This document shows, piece after piece, positions 18,839 to 29,084 of a stretch of 64,000 bases of DNA. The DNA is from Pseudomonas sp. Leaf48 (GTDB lineage: Bacteria > Pseudomonadota > Gammaproteobacteria > Pseudomonadales > Pseudomonadaceae): positions 62,001-126,000 of the forward strand of contig NZ_LMLH01000008.1 in the NCBI RefSeq assembly GCF_001421885.1, written 5' to 3'. Numbering within the stretch: the first letter of the stretch is position 1; each line of letters opens with the position of its first letter. The translations under genes and the position numbers were made by a program. A model generated the notes under the pieces. The model saw only the letters and a list, made by a program, of their open reading frames with translations. It did not search any database and was not told the origin of the DNA.

Positions 18839-20347
18839 ATGTTTGAGTCTGCCGAAATCGATCACGCCATCGACAAAGAAACCTATGACGCTGAAGTACC
18901 GGCGCTGCGCGAAGCGCTGCTCGAAGCGCAGTTCGAGTTGCAGCAGCAGCGGCGGTTTCCGGTGATCATTTTGATCAATGGTATCGAAGGCGCCGGCAAG
19001 GGTGAGACGATCAAGTTGCTCAATGAGTGGATGGACCCACGCTTGATCGAGGTCCGCACCTTCGATCAGCAAACCGATGAAGAACTGGCGCGACCAGCGG
19101 CCTGGCGCTACTGGCGGATGTTGCCGGCCAAGGGCCGCATGGGGATTTTCTTCGGCAACTGGTACAGCCAGATGTTGCAGGGGCGGGTGCATGGCGAGTT
19201 CAAGGACCCGCGGCTCGATCAGGCCATCAACGCCGCCGAGCGCCTGGAGAAGATGTTGTGTGACGAAGGCGCGCTGATCTTCAAATTCTGGTTCCACCTC
19301 TCGAAGAAGCAAATGAAGGCGCGTCTCAAGGCCTTGGCCGACGACCCGTTGCACAGCTGGCGCATCAGCCCGCTGGACTGGCAACAATCGCAAACTTACG
19401 ACAAGTTCGTGAAATACGGCGAGCGTGTCTTGCGCCGTACCAGCCGTGACTACGCACCCTGGCATGTGATCGCCGGGATGGATGCGCACTATCGAAGCCT
19501 GGCGGTGGGCAGGATACTGCTCGAGGGCCTGCAGCAAGCACTGAAACGGCCCCGGGTTCACCCGGAGAAAGTCAGCGCCGCCCCGGTAGTTCCCAGTGTC
19601 GATCAAGTGAACCTGCTCGACAGCCTGGACCTGACCCTGCGCCTGGAAAAGCAGGATTACGAGCAACAGTTGATCACCGAGCAGGCGCGGCTTTCCAGGT
19701 TGATGCGTGACAAGCGCATGCGCCGCCACGCGCTGATGGCCGTGTTCGAAGGCAACGACGCCGCAGGCAAGGGTGGGGCGATTCGCCGGGTGGCGGCGGC
19801 ACTGGACCCACGTCAGTACAGTATCGTGCCGATCGCCGCGCCCACTGAAGAAGAGCGCGCGCAGCCGTATCTGTGGCGTTTCTGGCGGCACATTCCGGCG
19901 CGGAGCAAGTTCACCGTGTTCGACCGCTCCTGGTATGGCCGGGTGCTGGTGGAACGTATCGAAGGTTTTTGCAGCGCGGCGGACTGGTTGCGTGCCTACA
20001 GTGAAATCAACGATTTCGAAGAACAGCTGGAGGAGGCCGGGGTAATCGTCGTGAAGTTCTGGCTGGCCATCGACAAACAGACCCAACTGGAACGTTTTCA
20101 GGAACGCGAGGAAATTCCCTTCAAGCGCTTCAAGATCACCGAAGACGACTGGCGCAACCGCGACAAATGGGACGACTACCGCGCAGCGGTCGGTGACATG
20201 GTCGATCGCACCAGCACGGAAATCTCGCCGTGGACGCTGATCGAGGCAAATGACAAGCGCTGGGCGCGGGTCAAGGTTCTGCACACCATCAACCAGGCGC
20301 TGGAAGAGGCCTTCGAAAAATCCGACAAGCACAAAGGCCGCAAGTGA
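18839..20347 (+). CDS. pap: Polyphosphate:AMP phosphotransferase (PAP, two-domain PPK2)
   Basis: The protein has 502 residues made of two tandem PPK2 domains. Each has its own P-loop: INGIEGAGKGETIKLLNEW near residue 45 and FEGNDAAGKGGAIRRV near residue 303. Each also has a lid/Walker B-like Trp-Tyr element (FFGNWYSQM and FDRSWYGRVLVER). The fused form is the class II PPK2 that phosphorylates AMP to ADP using polyphosphate. In the known family the C-terminal half is the active one. The start at 18839 follows GGAAGGGAG upstream and gives the usual length; a longer open frame upstream overlaps mnmC antisense and is rejected. Confidence 0.93.
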   Translation: MFESAEIDHAIDKETYDAEVPALREALLEAQFELQQQRRFPVIILINGIEGAGKGETIKLLNEWMDPRLIEVRTFDQQTDEELARPAAWRYWRMLPAKGRMGIFFGNWYSQMLQGRVHGEFKDPRLDQAINAAERLEKMLCDEGALIFKFWFHLSKKQMKARLKALADDPLHSWRISPLDWQQSQTYDKFVKYGERVLRRTSRDYAPWHVIAGMDAHYRSLAVGRILLEGLQQALKRPRVHPEKVSAAPVVPSVDQVNLLDSLDLTLRLEKQDYEQQLITEQARLSRLMRDKRMRRHALMAVFEGNDAAGKGGAIRRVAAALDPRQYSIVPIAAPTEEERAQPYLWRFWRHIPARSKFTVFDRSWYGRVLVERIEGFCSAADWLRAYSEINDFEEQLEEAGVIVVKFWLAIDKQTQLERFQEREEIPFKRFKITEDDWRNRDKWDDYRAAVGDMVDRTSTEISPWTLIEANDKRWARVKVLHTINQALEEAFEKSDKHKGRK

Positions 20348-20449
20348 GCCGATGGTTACGCATACGCGGGGTGAATGATTGTCGCAGTCGGTGAAGGGCT
20401 GGACTTATGCTCGGTCCACTCTCAACCGACAACAACAATGAGGTATGCC

Positions 20450-21634
20450 ATGCGTGAAGTGGTGATCGTCGACAGCGTGCGGACCGGGCTGGCCAAATCC
20501 TTTCGCGGCAAATTCAACATGACCCGCCCGGACGACATGGCGGCGCATTGTGTAGACGCCTTGCTGGTGCGCTCCGGTATCGACCCGGCGATTGTCGAGG
20601 ACTGCATCGTCGGCGCCGGTTCCAACGAAGGTGCCCAGGGCTTCAACATCGGTCGCAATGTCGCGGTGCTGTCGCGCCTGGGCATCGGCACTGCCGGCAT
20701 GACCCTCAACCGCTTCTGCTCGTCGGGCTTGCAGGCGATCGCCATCGCCGCCAACCAGATCGCCTCGGGTTGCAGCGACATCATCGTCGCTGGCGGCGTC
20801 GAGTCCATCAGCCTGACCATGAAAAGCGTCAACACCGACAACCTGATCAATCCGCTGCTCAAGGAACAGGTGCCGGGCATCTACTTCCCGATGGGGCAGA
20901 CCGCTGAAGTCGTCGCCCGACGCTATGACGTCAGTCGCCAGGAGCAGGACTTGTACGCCCTGCAGAGCCAGCAACGCACGGCCCGGGCGCAGGCCGCCGG
21001 GCTGTTCGATGATGAGATCGTGCCGATGGCGGTGAAGTACCGCGTCGAAGACAAGGCCAGCGGCCAGGTGCAGATCCTTGAGGGCATTGTCGATCGTGAT
21101 GACTGCAACCGTCCTGACACTACCCTGGAGAGTCTGGCCGGGTTGAAACCGGTGTTCGCCGAAGATGGGTCGGTGACGGCCGGCAACTCTTCACAACTGT
21201 CGGACGGCGCTTCCATGACGCTGGTGATGAGCCTGGAAAAAGCCCTGGAACTGGGGCTCAAGCCCAAAGCGTTCTTCCGTGGGTTTACCGTGGCTGGATG
21301 CGAACCGGACGAGATGGGTATTGGCCCGGTGTTTTCGGTGCCGAAACTGCTCAAGGCCAAAGGCTTGCAGGTTGCCGACATCGATCTGTGGGAACTCAAC
21401 GAAGCATTCGCTTCGCAGTGCCTGTACAGCCGTAACCGGCTGGAGATCGACAATGACCGGTACAACGTCAATGGCGGTTCGATTTCCATCGGCCATCCAT
21501 TCGGCATGACCGGTTCGCGCCAGGTCGGGCACCTGGTTCGCGAGTTGCAGCGACGTAATCTGCGTTACGGCATCGTCACAATGTGTGTAGGTGGCGGGAT
21601 GGGGGCTACCGGGTTGTTTGAGGCGGTGCGTTAA
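20450..21634 (+). CDS. Thiolase family protein (acetyl-CoA C-acyltransferase)
   Basis: The protein has 394 residues, the normal thiolase length. All catalytic elements are visible: the nucleophilic Cys in LNRFCSSGLQAIAIA (near residue 88), the His in GHPFGMTGSRQVGHL (near 348), and the second Cys in TMCVGGGMGATG near the C-terminus. It is therefore a degradative or biosynthetic thiolase acting on 3-ketoacyl-CoA; chain-length preference is not readable. The start at 20450 (MREVVIVDSVRT) has GAGG nearby; another in-frame ATG lies at 20438. It follows pap by 102 bases. Confidence 0.9.
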   Translation: MREVVIVDSVRTGLAKSFRGKFNMTRPDDMAAHCVDALLVRSGIDPAIVEDCIVGAGSNEGAQGFNIGRNVAVLSRLGIGTAGMTLNRFCSSGLQAIAIAANQIASGCSDIIVAGGVESISLTMKSVNTDNLINPLLKEQVPGIYFPMGQTAEVVARRYDVSRQEQDLYALQSQQRTARAQAAGLFDDEIVPMAVKYRVEDKASGQVQILEGIVDRDDCNRPDTTLESLAGLKPVFAEDGSVTAGNSSQLSDGASMTLVMSLEKALELGLKPKAFFRGFTVAGCEPDEMGIGPVFSVPKLLKAKGLQVADIDLWELNEAFASQCLYSRNRLEIDNDRYNVNGGSISIGHPFGMTGSRQVGHLVRELQRRNLRYGIVTMCVGGGMGATGLFEAVR

Positions 21635-21667
21635 GCCTGGATGTTCCTCGTTGTCAGTTAGATAGCC

Positions 21668-21766
21668 ATCGCTGGCAGGCCAGCTCCTACAGGGAATTTG
21701 TGGCCGTACGCAGATTTTGTGCGCGCGGCAGATTCACTGTGGGAGCGGGCTTGCTCGCGAAGGCAG
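21668..21766. repeat. REP pair/REPIN, type A
   Basis: Two inverted REP elements lie downstream of the thiolase gene: a left arm at 21668-21694 (GCTGGCAGGCCAGCTCC) and a right arm at 21737-21766 (GTGGGAGCGGGCTTGCTCGC). The right arm is nearly identical to the core of the NAGGN-operon REPIN. Confidence 0.85.
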
Positions 21767-21892
21767 GCGCCGCGGTCTTTTACTTTACGACCCGCACAGT
21801 TTCATTCGCGGCGAGCACCCAACTGTCCCTGTGTGCCAAACGCCTCTGCCCTTAGAATGACCACTCTTGCCACTTGGGCTTTTGGGGTTCGC

Positions 21893-22855
21893 ATGCACAT
21901 TTCTTCGGGTCGCTGGGTGTACGGTCTGTTCCTGGCCTTGTTGACCGCCCTGCTGTGGGGAATCCTGCCGATCAAGCTCAAGCAAGTGCTGCTGGTGATG
22001 GACCCGGTGACCGTGACCTGGTTTCGCCTGCTGGTCTCCGGTGGTTGCCTGTTCATCTATCTGGCGGCGACCAGGCGCCTGCCTAGCCGCAAAGCCCTTG
22101 GCCCGCGCGGTGGCTGGCTGGTGCTGATGGCGGTGCTCGGCCTGGTCGGTAACTACGTGTTGTATTTGATGGGCCTGAACCTGCTCAGCCCCGGCACGGC
22201 ACAACTGGTGGTGCAGATGGGGCCGATCATGCTGCTGATCGCCAGCCTGTTTGTGTTCAAGGAGAGGTTCAGCCTGGGGCAGGGCATTGGCTTGCTGGTG
22301 TTGCTGATTGGCTTCGTGCTGTTCTTCAACCAACGCTTGAGCGAGCTGTTGAGTTCGCTGACTGATTACACCGCCGGCGTCCTGCTGGTGCTGCTGGCGT
22401 CCACCGTCTGGACCTTTTATGCCCTGGGGCAGAAGCAGTTGCTGTCGGTGTGGAATTCATTGCAGGTGATGATGGTGATCTACCTGTTTTGCGCGCTGTT
22501 GCTGACGCCCTGGGTGCATCCGCTCGAAGCGCTGCAACTGAGCCCGCTGCAAGGCTGGCTGTTGCTGGCGTGCTGCATGAACACCCTGATCGCCTATGGT
22601 GCGTTCGCCGAGGCGTTGGCCCACTGGGAAGCTTCACGGGTGAGTGCGACATTGGCGATCACGCCGTTGGTGACCTTCGCGGCCGTCGCGATGGCTGCGT
22701 GGTTATGGCCGGACTATGTGCACGCCGAGGCGATCAATGGTCTGGGGTATGGCGGCGCGGTGCTGGTGGTGCTGGGGTCGGCGCTGGTGGCGTTGGGGCC
22801 GTCGTTGATTGCCGGGCTCAAGGCGCGGCGTGTGCGCATGGCGGTGGGACGGTAG
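21893..22855 (+). CDS. DMT-superfamily EamA transporter
   Basis: The protein has 320 residues and ten predicted membrane segments arranged as two EamA repeats. The first repeat begins VYGLFLALLTALLWGILPIK and the second begins LVLLASTVWTFYALGQKQLL. Family members export amino acids, metabolites or drugs; the substrate cannot be predicted. The start at 21893 leaves a short cytoplasmic N-terminus before the first helix; upstream in-frame codons fall in REP DNA and are excluded. It converges with fumC across another REP pair. Confidence 0.85.
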   Translation: MHISSGRWVYGLFLALLTALLWGILPIKLKQVLLVMDPVTVTWFRLLVSGGCLFIYLAATRRLPSRKALGPRGGWLVLMAVLGLVGNYVLYLMGLNLLSPGTAQLVVQMGPIMLLIASLFVFKERFSLGQGIGLLVLLIGFVLFFNQRLSELLSSLTDYTAGVLLVLLASTVWTFYALGQKQLLSVWNSLQVMMVIYLFCALLLTPWVHPLEALQLSPLQGWLLLACCMNTLIAYGAFAEALAHWEASRVSATLAITPLVTFAAVAMAAWLWPDYVHAEAINGLGYGGAVLVVLGSALVALGPSLIAGLKARRVRMAVGR

Positions 22856-22870
22856 ACCGCGTTATCGTTC

Positions 22871-22960
22871 ATCGCTGGCAAGCCAGCTCCCACAAGGTTG
22901 TGTTGATCACAGTTTTTGTGAACGACACAAGACCCTGTGTGAGCGGGCTTGCTCGCGAAG
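22871..22960. repeat. REP pair/REPIN, type A, between convergent genes
   Basis: Inverted REP elements (22871-22897 and 22935-22960, the latter containing GAGCGGGCTTGCTCGCGAAG) lie between the EamA transporter and fumC stop codons. Confidence 0.85.
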
Positions 22961-22984
22961 ACGGACTAGCAGGCGCTACAAGAC

Positions 22985-24379
22985 TCAGCCCTTGGCCCCA
23001 GCCTCGAGCATATTCTCCGGCCTTACCCAGGCATCGAACTGTTCATCGGTCAGATACCCCAGCTGCAGTGCCGCTTCACGCAAGGTCAACCCTTCGCTGT
23101 AGGCCTTCTTGGCAATTTCCGCTGATTTGTCATAGCCAATGTGCGGGTTGAGGGCAGTCACCAGCATCAAGCCACGCTCCAGGTGCTCAGCCATTTTCTC
23201 TGCATCCGGTTCCAGGCCGGCGATGCAATGCTGCTGAAAGTTGCTGCAGCCATCGCCCAACAGACGGATCGACTGCAGCAGGTTATGGATGATCACCGGT
23301 TTGAACACGTTCAGTTGCAGGTGACCCTGACTGGCGGCAAAGCCGATGGCAACGTCGTTGCCCATCACCTGGCAGGCCAGCATCGACAGCGCTTCACACT
23401 GGGTCGGGTTGACCTTGCCCGGCATGATCGAGCTGCCCGGCTCGTTGGCCGGCAGTCGAACCTCGGCGAAACCTGCGCGCGGGCCGGAACCGAGCAGGCG
23501 CAGGTCGTTGGCGATTTTCATCAGGGTCACGGCGAGGGTTTTCAGCGCGCCGGACAGCGTGGTCAGCGGCTCATGCCCGGCCAGGGCGGCAAACTTGTTC
23601 GGCGCGGTAACGAACGGCAAACCGGAAAGGGCTGCCAGTTCGGCGGCGATGGCTTCGCCGAAGCCGTGGGGCGAATTCAGCCCGGTGCCGACCGCAGTGC
23701 CACCCTGGGCCAGTTCACACACAGCGGGTAATGCGCTGCGGATCGCCCGTTCGGCGTAATCCAGTTGCGCGATGAATGCCGATACTTCCTGGCCAAAGCT
23801 GATGGGGGTCGCGTCCATCATGTGGGTGCGACCGGTCTTGACCAGTTTCATATGACGGGCGGATAGCTCCGCCAGACCACCGGACAGTTCGCTGATTGCC
23901 GGTAACAGATGCTGCTGCACGGCCTGGGCTGCGGCGATGTGCATGGCCGTGGGGAAGCAGTCGTTGGAACTCTGGGAGCGATTGACGTGATCGTTGGGGT
24001 GTACCGGAGACTTGCCGCCGCGGGGGTTGCCCGCCAGTTCATTGGCGCGACCGGCGATCACTTCGTTGACGTTCATGTTGCTCTGGGTGCCGCTGCCGGT
24101 TTGCCAGACCACCAGCGGGAACTGGTCGTCGTGCTCGCCGGCGAGCACTTCGTCGGCGGCCTGTTCGATCAGCCGGGCAATATCGGCCGGCACATCCCCA
24201 TTGCGATCATTGACCCGTGCCGCGGCTTTCTTGATCAGTGCCAGGGCATGCAGTACCGCCAGCGGCATACGTTCGGTGCCGATGGCAAAATTTATCAGCG
24301 AGCGTTGTGTCTGAGCGCCCCAATAGGCTTCATCGGGGACTTCCACCTGGCCAAGGCTGTCGGTTTCGATACGGCTCAT
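22985..24379 (-). CDS. fumC: Class II fumarate hydratase
   Basis: The protein has 464 residues and converts fumarate to L-malate in the citric acid cycle by an iron-free, oxidation-resistant mechanism. Landmarks are the substrate-binding [19 protein letters not shown] near residue 98, [14 protein letters not shown] near 139, and the fumarase/aspartase signature [15 protein letters not shown] near 318. The start at 24379 ([15 protein letters not shown]) matches the family; an upstream in-frame ATG at 24460 would add 27 residues of non-family sequence. It is transcribed away from the DUF2059 gene. Confidence 0.95.
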   Translation of the reverse strand: MSRIETDSLGQVEVPDEAYWGAQTQRSLINFAIGTERMPLAVLHALALIKKAAARVNDRNGDVPADIARLIEQAADEVLAGEHDDQFPLVVWQTGSGTQSNMNVNEVIAGRANELAGNPRGGKSPVHPNDHVNRSQSSNDCFPTAMHIAAAQAVQQHLLPAISELSGGLAELSARHMKLVKTGRTHMMDATPISFGQEVSAFIAQLDYAERAIRSALPAVCELAQGGTAVGTGLNSPHGFGEAIAAELAALSGLPFVTAPNKFAALAGHEPLTTLSGALKTLAVTLMKIANDLRLLGSGPRAGFAEVRLPANEPGSSIMPGKVNPTQCEALSMLACQVMGNDVAIGFAASQGHLQLNVFKPVIIHNLLQSIRLLGDGCSNFQQHCIAGLEPDAEKMAEHLERGLMLVTALNPHIGYDKSAEIAKKAYSEGLTLREAALQLGYLTDEQFDAWVRPENMLEAGAKG

Positions 24380-24571
24380 CTTGCTCACTCCTGTAGGTCC
24401 GATTGCGCAGTTTAGGCCGTGCTGGACGGCCGGGGTTCCATCAATGTCGATTTGATCCATTCAACCCCTCTAATTCAGGCGCGACAAGGCTTGGGGTTGA
24501 GCGACACACTTTTTTAGGCGCAGAATGGACGCCCTTGGGGTTTTACCTCGCCTGCTAGAAAAGGAAACTCG

Positions 24572-25096
24572 ATGACTCGTCTACGTGCCATCTGTACCGC
24601 GGTTGCACTGGTTTGCGCCAGCGGCCAGGTTTTTGCCGATACCGCCAGCCACAACGCCAGTGCCGAGGCTTTTCTGACCATGGCGCACGCTGACAAACTG
24701 GGCACTCCGGTGTACATGCAAGTTCAGCAGATGTTTGCTCAGCGTTTCGCACAGACCAAAGCCCCTGAATCGAAAAAAGCCGTACTGGAAACCTACCAGG
24801 CCAAGGCCAACGCCGCTCTGGACCAGGCCATTGGCTGGAACAAGCTGAAACCGGACATGGTCAAGCTCTACACCAGCAACTTCAGTGAATCCGAACTCAA
24901 GGATCTGGTTGCCTTCTACAAGTCGCCACTGGGCAAGAAAGTCCTGGAGAAAATGCCGCAACTGACCCAGCAATCGGCCCAGATGACCCAGGCCAAGCTG
25001 GAAAGCGCGGTGCCTGTGGTCAACAAGCTGCTGGCGGACATGACCACTGAGCTGACGCCAAAAGACGCAGCCGCGCCAGCCAAGAAAAAGCCTTAA
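24572..25096 (+). CDS. DUF2059 domain protein, exported
   Basis: The protein has 174 residues. An N-terminal Sec signal peptide (RLRAICTAVALVCASGQVFA) is followed by an alpha-helical DUF2059 domain ending in LKDLVAFYKSPLGKKVLEKM, which is the family signature, and a Lys/Pro/Ala-rich tail. Function is unknown and the location is probably periplasmic. A clear AAAAGGAAA ribosome-binding site precedes the ATG. bolA starts 12 bases downstream, so the two are probably cotranscribed. Confidence 0.88.
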   Translation: MTRLRAICTAVALVCASGQVFADTASHNASAEAFLTMAHADKLGTPVYMQVQQMFAQRFAQTKAPESKKAVLETYQAKANAALDQAIGWNKLKPDMVKLYTSNFSESELKDLVAFYKSPLGKKVLEKMPQLTQQSAQMTQAKLESAVPVVNKLLADMTTELTPKDAAAPAKKKP

Positions 25097-25108
25097 GCGG
25101 AGTTCGGT

Positions 25109-25408
25109 ATGACCATGCAACAACGCATCGAATCGACGCTGGGCCTGCTGCAGCCCGAGCATCTGCAAGTGCTGGATGAGAGCCACATGCACAGTCGTGG
25201 GCTTTCGTCCCACTTCAAGGCTGTGGTTGTCAGCGCGCAGTTCGAAGGCCTGAGCCGGGTCAAGCGCCACCAGAAAGTCTACGGCACGCTTGGCGAGCTG
25301 ATGGACGAGTTCCATGCGTTGGCGCTGCATACCTACACGCCGGAGGAATGGGCACAGATCGATGCGGCTCCGGCGTCGCCGACCTGTGCCGGTGGCAGCA
25401 AGCATTGA
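25109..25408 (+). CDS. bolA: BolA family protein
   Basis: This 99-residue protein has the BolA core HSRGLSSHFKAVVVSAQFEG followed by SRVKRHQKVYGTLGELM with the conserved RVxRHR-like segment. BolA proteins act in iron-sulfur homeostasis with monothiol glutaredoxins, and some bind DNA and affect morphology. The conserved His in RHQ is the expected metal-ligand position. It is second in a two-gene unit after the DUF2059 gene. Confidence 0.88.
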   Translation: MTMQQRIESTLGLLQPEHLQVLDESHMHSRGLSSHFKAVVVSAQFEGLSRVKRHQKVYGTLGELMDEFHALALHTYTPEEWAQIDAAPASPTCAGGSKH

Positions 25409-25458
25409 TGTCAAGGGCTGGAGGTCTGAGGGCTGAGGGCTGATGATTGCAGGGCTGT

Positions 25459-25582
25459 TGTGGTGAGGGGGGCTTGCCCCCGTTCGGCTGCGCAGCAGTC
25501 GTAAATCCGGATATCTCGATTGGTCTGAACTGATGGTGGGGGGCCGCTCCGCGGCCCAACGGGGGCAAGCCCCCTCGCCACA
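25459..25582. repeat. REPIN, type B
   Basis: Inverted arms at both ends (GTGGTGAGGGGGGCTTGCCC on the left, CAAGCCCCCTCGCCAC on the right) enclose an inner palindrome containing GGCCGCTCCGCGGCC. This is a second REP family, distinct from type A. Confidence 0.9.
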
Positions 25583-25618
25583 GTCCAAATGCCTCAGTAT
25601 TTTTGTTAGACTAAGCAG

Positions 25619-25646
25619 CGCGCCGCTAACCCGGCGCGTTTTTTTT
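25619..25646 (+). terminator. Rho-independent terminator
   Basis: A 7-bp GC-only stem (CGCGCCG / CGGCGCG), six-base loop and eight Ts lie between the bolA REPIN and trhO. It most likely terminates the DUF2059-bolA transcript. Confidence 0.88.
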
Positions 25647-25693
25647 CATATCCGGTTCACCCTTTGCGAGGGTAGCCACCTGGAGATTTACCC

Positions 25694-26635
25694 ATGACAC
25701 AACAGATTGTCGTGGCGGCACTGTATAAGTTCGTCACCCTGCAAGATTACGTCGCCCTGCGCGAGCCGCTGCTGCAAGCAATGGTCGACAACGGCATCAA
25801 GGGCACCCTGCTGATTGCCGAAGAAGGCATCAACGGCACGGTGTCGGGCAGCCGCGAAGGTATCGACGGGCTCATGGCCTGGCTCAAGAACGACCCGCGC
25901 ATGGACGACATCGACCACAAAGAATCGTATTGCGACGAGCAGCCGTTCTATCGCACCAAGGTCAAGCTCAAGAAAGAGATCGTCACCCTCGGCGTCGAAG
26001 GCGTGGACCCGAACAAAAAGGTCGGCACCTACGTCGATCCGCAGGACTGGAATGCGCTGATCAGCGACCCTGAAGTTCTGTTGATCGATACCCGTAACGA
26101 TTACGAAGTCTCGATTGGTACCTTCGAAGGCGCCATCGACCCGAAAACCACCAGTTTTCGCGAGTTTCCCGACTACATCAAAGCCAACTTCGACCCGGCC
26201 GTACACAAGAAGGTCGCGATGTTCTGCACCGGTGGTATCCGCTGCGAGAAGGCGTCGAGCTTTATGCTCAGCGAGGGCTTCGATGAGGTCTACCACCTCA
26301 AGGGCGGCATTCTGAAGTACCTCGAAGAGGTACCGCAGGAACAGACCAAGTGGCAGGGCGACTGCTTCGTGTTCGATAACCGCGTGACCGTGCGCCACGA
26401 CTTGAGCGAAGGTGACTACGATCAGTGCCATGCCTGCCGTACACCGGTCAGCGTGGAAGACCGTGCGTCCGAGCATTACGTGGCCGGCATCAGTTGCCCG
26501 CATTGCTGGGATAAGCTGAGTGAAAAGACCCGTCGCGGTGCCATCGACCGGCAAAAGCAGATCGAACTGGCCAAGGCTCGTAACCAGCCTCACCCGATCG
26601 GCTACAACTACAAGCAAGTAACCTCCGAGGCCTGA
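25694..26635 (+). CDS. trhO: tRNA uridine(34) hydroxylase TrhO (YceA-type rhodanese)
   Basis: The protein has 313 residues. The N-terminal part contains [19 protein letters not shown] and the rhodanese domain carries [16 protein letters not shown] and the catalytic loop [17 protein letters not shown] near residue 177. Family members form 5-hydroxyuridine at tRNA wobble position 34 using oxygen. A C-terminal pair of Cys motifs ([10 protein letters not shown] and [10 protein letters not shown]) could bind zinc. The dsbA-like gene starts three bases after its stop. Confidence 0.92.
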   Translation: MTQQIVVAALYKFVTLQDYVALREPLLQAMVDNGIKGTLLIAEEGINGTVSGSREGIDGLMAWLKNDPRMDDIDHKESYCDEQPFYRTKVKLKKEIVTLGVEGVDPNKKVGTYVDPQDWNALISDPEVLLIDTRNDYEVSIGTFEGAIDPKTTSFREFPDYIKANFDPAVHKKVAMFCTGGIRCEKASSFMLSEGFDEVYHLKGGILKYLEEVPQEQTKWQGDCFVFDNRVTVRHDLSEGDYDQCHACRTPVSVEDRASEHYVAGISCPHCWDKLSEKTRRGAIDRQKQIELAKARNQPHPIGYNYKQVTSEA

Positions 26636-26638
26636 ACC

Positions 26639-27274
26639 ATGTCCGCGCGCCTGCTCTATGTGATGGACCCGATGTGTTCCTGGTGCTGGGGCTTTGCCCC
26701 GGTAGCCAACGCACTGGTGGAGCAGGCGCAAGCTGCTGGCGTTGACGTCCACCTGATCGTGGGCGGGCTGCGTACCGGCAACGGCGCAGCGCTGGAGCCA
26801 GGCACCCGGCGTTATATCCTTGAACATTGGCAGGCGGTCACCGAAGCCACCGGCCAACCGTTCAAATTCGAAGGTGCGTTGCCTGACGGCTTTGTCTACG
26901 ACACCGAACCTGCCTGCCGGGCGCTGGTGACGGCGCGCGGCCTGGCGCCGGATTGCGCGTGGACACTGTTGGGGCTGATTCAGCAGGCGTTTTATGCCGA
27001 AGGTCGCGACGTCACCCGTGCCAGTGTGCTGGTGGAGTTGGCCGAGCAGGCCGGCGTACCTCGGATCGAATTTGCTGCAGCCTTCGATCGTGCCGATATG
27101 CACGCTGCAACCAATGCGGATTTCAGCTGGGTGCAGGACTTGGGCATAGCCGGTTTCCCAACCCTGCTGGCTGAGCGTAACGGTCAGTTGGCATTGTTGA
27201 CCAATGGCTATCAACCGCTCAGTGAGCTGTCCCCGCTGCTCGGCCGCTGGCTGGAGCGTGCTGCCTGTGCCTGA
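26639..27274 (+). CDS. DsbA-family thioredoxin-fold protein, cytoplasmic
   Basis: The protein has 211 residues. The redox motif CSWC sits at residues 13-16 in YVMDPMCSWCWGF, and the cis-Pro loop is GIAGFPTLL near residue 172. There is no signal peptide, so it is likely cytoplasmic, like FrnE or 2-hydroxychromene isomerase relatives. It is translationally linked on both sides: three bases after trhO, and its end overlaps the ABC transporter start. Confidence 0.85.
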   Translation: MSARLLYVMDPMCSWCWGFAPVANALVEQAQAAGVDVHLIVGGLRTGNGAALEPGTRRYILEHWQAVTEATGQPFKFEGALPDGFVYDTEPACRALVTARGLAPDCAWTLLGLIQQAFYAEGRDVTRASVLVELAEQAGVPRIEFAAAFDRADMHAATNADFSWVQDLGIAGFPTLLAERNGQLALLTNGYQPLSELSPLLGRWLERAACA

Positions 27275-29084
27275 TTTGCCCGACGATAGCCCTGCAGCAA
27301 AACGTGTCGACCGCCTGAGCTGGGCGGAAATCCGCCGCCTGGCCCTGCATCACAAGAAATCCCTGTGGATCGCCAACGGCGTGGCCGTGCTGGCAACCTT
27401 GTGCAGCGTGCCGATTCCGTTGCTCCTGCCGTTGCTGGTAGACGAGGTGTTGCTGGGCCACGGTGACGCGGCGTTGAAGGTCATGAACCACGCCTTGCCC
27501 GACGCCTGGCAGAAAGCGGCGGGCTACATCGGCCTGATGCTGCTGGTGACCTTGATCCTGCGTTGCAGCGCCTTGTTGTTCAACGTGGTGCAGGCGAAAT
27601 TGTTCGCTGGGCTGGCCAAGGACATCGTCTATCGTATCCGCATACGCCTGATCGAACGGCTCAAGCGTATCTCGCTGGGCGAATACGAAAGCCTGGGCAG
27701 CGGCACGGTCACGACCCATCTGGTCACCGATCTGGATACCCTGGACAAATTCATCGGCGAAACCCTCAGTCGTTTCCTCGTGGCCATGCTGACCCTGGTC
27801 GGTACCTCCGGCATCCTGATGTGGATGCACTGGAAGCTGGCGCTGCTGATTCTGCTGTTCAACCCGCTGGTGATCTACGCCACGGTGCAGTTGGGCAAGC
27901 GCGTCAAACACCTTAAGAAGCTCGAGAACGACAGCACCTCGCGCTTCACGCAGGCCTTGACCGAAACCCTCGATGCGATTCAGGAAGTACGTGCCGGCAA
28001 CCGCCAGGGGTTCTTCCTTGGTCGCCTGGGGCAGCGCGCCCGGGATGTGCGCGATTATGCGGTCAATTCGCAGTGGAAGACCGATGCGTCGAACCGGGCC
28101 AGCGGCTTGCTGTTCCAGTTCGGCATCGATATTTTTCGTGCTGCCGCCATGCTCACCGTATTGTTCTCCGACCTGTCCATCGGCCAGATGCTCGCCGTGT
28201 TCAGCTACCTGTGGTTCATGATCGGTCCGGTGGAACAATTGCTGAACCTGCAATACGCCTACTATGCCGCCGGCGGAGCGCTGTCACGGATCAATGAGCT
28301 GCTGTCCCGTGCCGACGAGCCCGAATACCCGGGCGGAGTCGACCCGTTTCACGGTCGCGAAACCGTCGGGATCGAGGTCCAGGGGTTGAGCTTCGGCTAC
28401 GGTGAGGAACTGGTCCTGAACCAGATGAACCTGTCCATTGCCCCCGGTGAAAAGGTCGCGATCGTCGGCGCGAGTGGCGGCGGCAAGAGCACCCTGGTGC
28501 AGCTGCTGTTGGGTTTGTACACGCCATTGGCCGGTACCATTCGCTTCGGCGGTTCGACTCAACAAGAGATCGGCCTGGAAACCGTGCGGGAAAATGTCGC
28601 CGTGGTCCTGCAGCATCCGGCTCTGTTCAACGACACCATCCGCGCCAACCTGACCATGGGCCGCGAGCGCAGTGACGAAGCCTGCTGGCAGGCACTGGAA
28701 ATCGCACAACTGCACATTACAGTCCGACAATTGCCCAATGGCCTGGACAGCATCGTCGGGCGCTCCGGCGTCCGTTTGTCCGGCGGTCAGCGGCAACGCC
28801 TGGCCATCGCGCGGATGGTGCTGGCCGAGCCTAAAGTGGTGATCCTCGACGAGGCCACCTCCGCGCTGGACGCCGCCACCGAGTACAACCTGCACCAGGC
28901 CCTGGCGCGTTTCCTGAGCAATCGCACCACGCTGATCATTGCCCATCGACTTTCTGCGGTAAAACAGGCGGACCGGGTACTGGTGTTTGATGGCGGTCAA
29001 ATCGCCGAAGATGGCGACCACCAGCAGCTGATTGCCGATGGTGGCTTGTACGCAAAGCTGTATGGGCATTTGCAGCAGTTGTAG
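27267..29084 (+). CDS. ABC exporter (fused permease-ATPase)
   Basis: The protein has 605 residues and is a half-transporter of the MsbA/lipid and drug exporter type. Six membrane helices span about 35-315. The ATPase domain spans about 360-600, with Walker A GASGGGKSTL, signature LSGGQRQRLAIA and Walker B VVILDEATSALD, all intact. It should work as a homodimer. The GTG at 27267 is preferred because it overlaps the preceding gene end by 8 bases and has TGGAGCG upstream; an ATG at 27204 lies deep inside that gene. The substrate is unknown. Confidence 0.82.
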   Translation: MPDLPDDSPAAKRVDRLSWAEIRRLALHHKKSLWIANGVAVLATLCSVPIPLLLPLLVDEVLLGHGDAALKVMNHALPDAWQKAAGYIGLMLLVTLILRCSALLFNVVQAKLFAGLAKDIVYRIRIRLIERLKRISLGEYESLGSGTVTTHLVTDLDTLDKFIGETLSRFLVAMLTLVGTSGILMWMHWKLALLILLFNPLVIYATVQLGKRVKHLKKLENDSTSRFTQALTETLDAIQEVRAGNRQGFFLGRLGQRARDVRDYAVNSQWKTDASNRASGLLFQFGIDIFRAAAMLTVLFSDLSIGQMLAVFSYLWFMIGPVEQLLNLQYAYYAAGGALSRINELLSRADEPEYPGGVDPFHGRETVGIEVQGLSFGYGEELVLNQMNLSIAPGEKVAIVGASGGGKSTLVQLLLGLYTPLAGTIRFGGSTQQEIGLETVRENVAVVLQHPALFNDTIRANLTMGRERSDEACWQALEIAQLHITVRQLPNGLDSIVGRSGVRLSGGQRQRLAIARMVLAEPKVVILDEATSALDAATEYNLHQALARFLSNRTTLIIAHRLSAVKQADRVLVFDGGQIAEDGDHQQLIADGGLYAKLYGHLQQL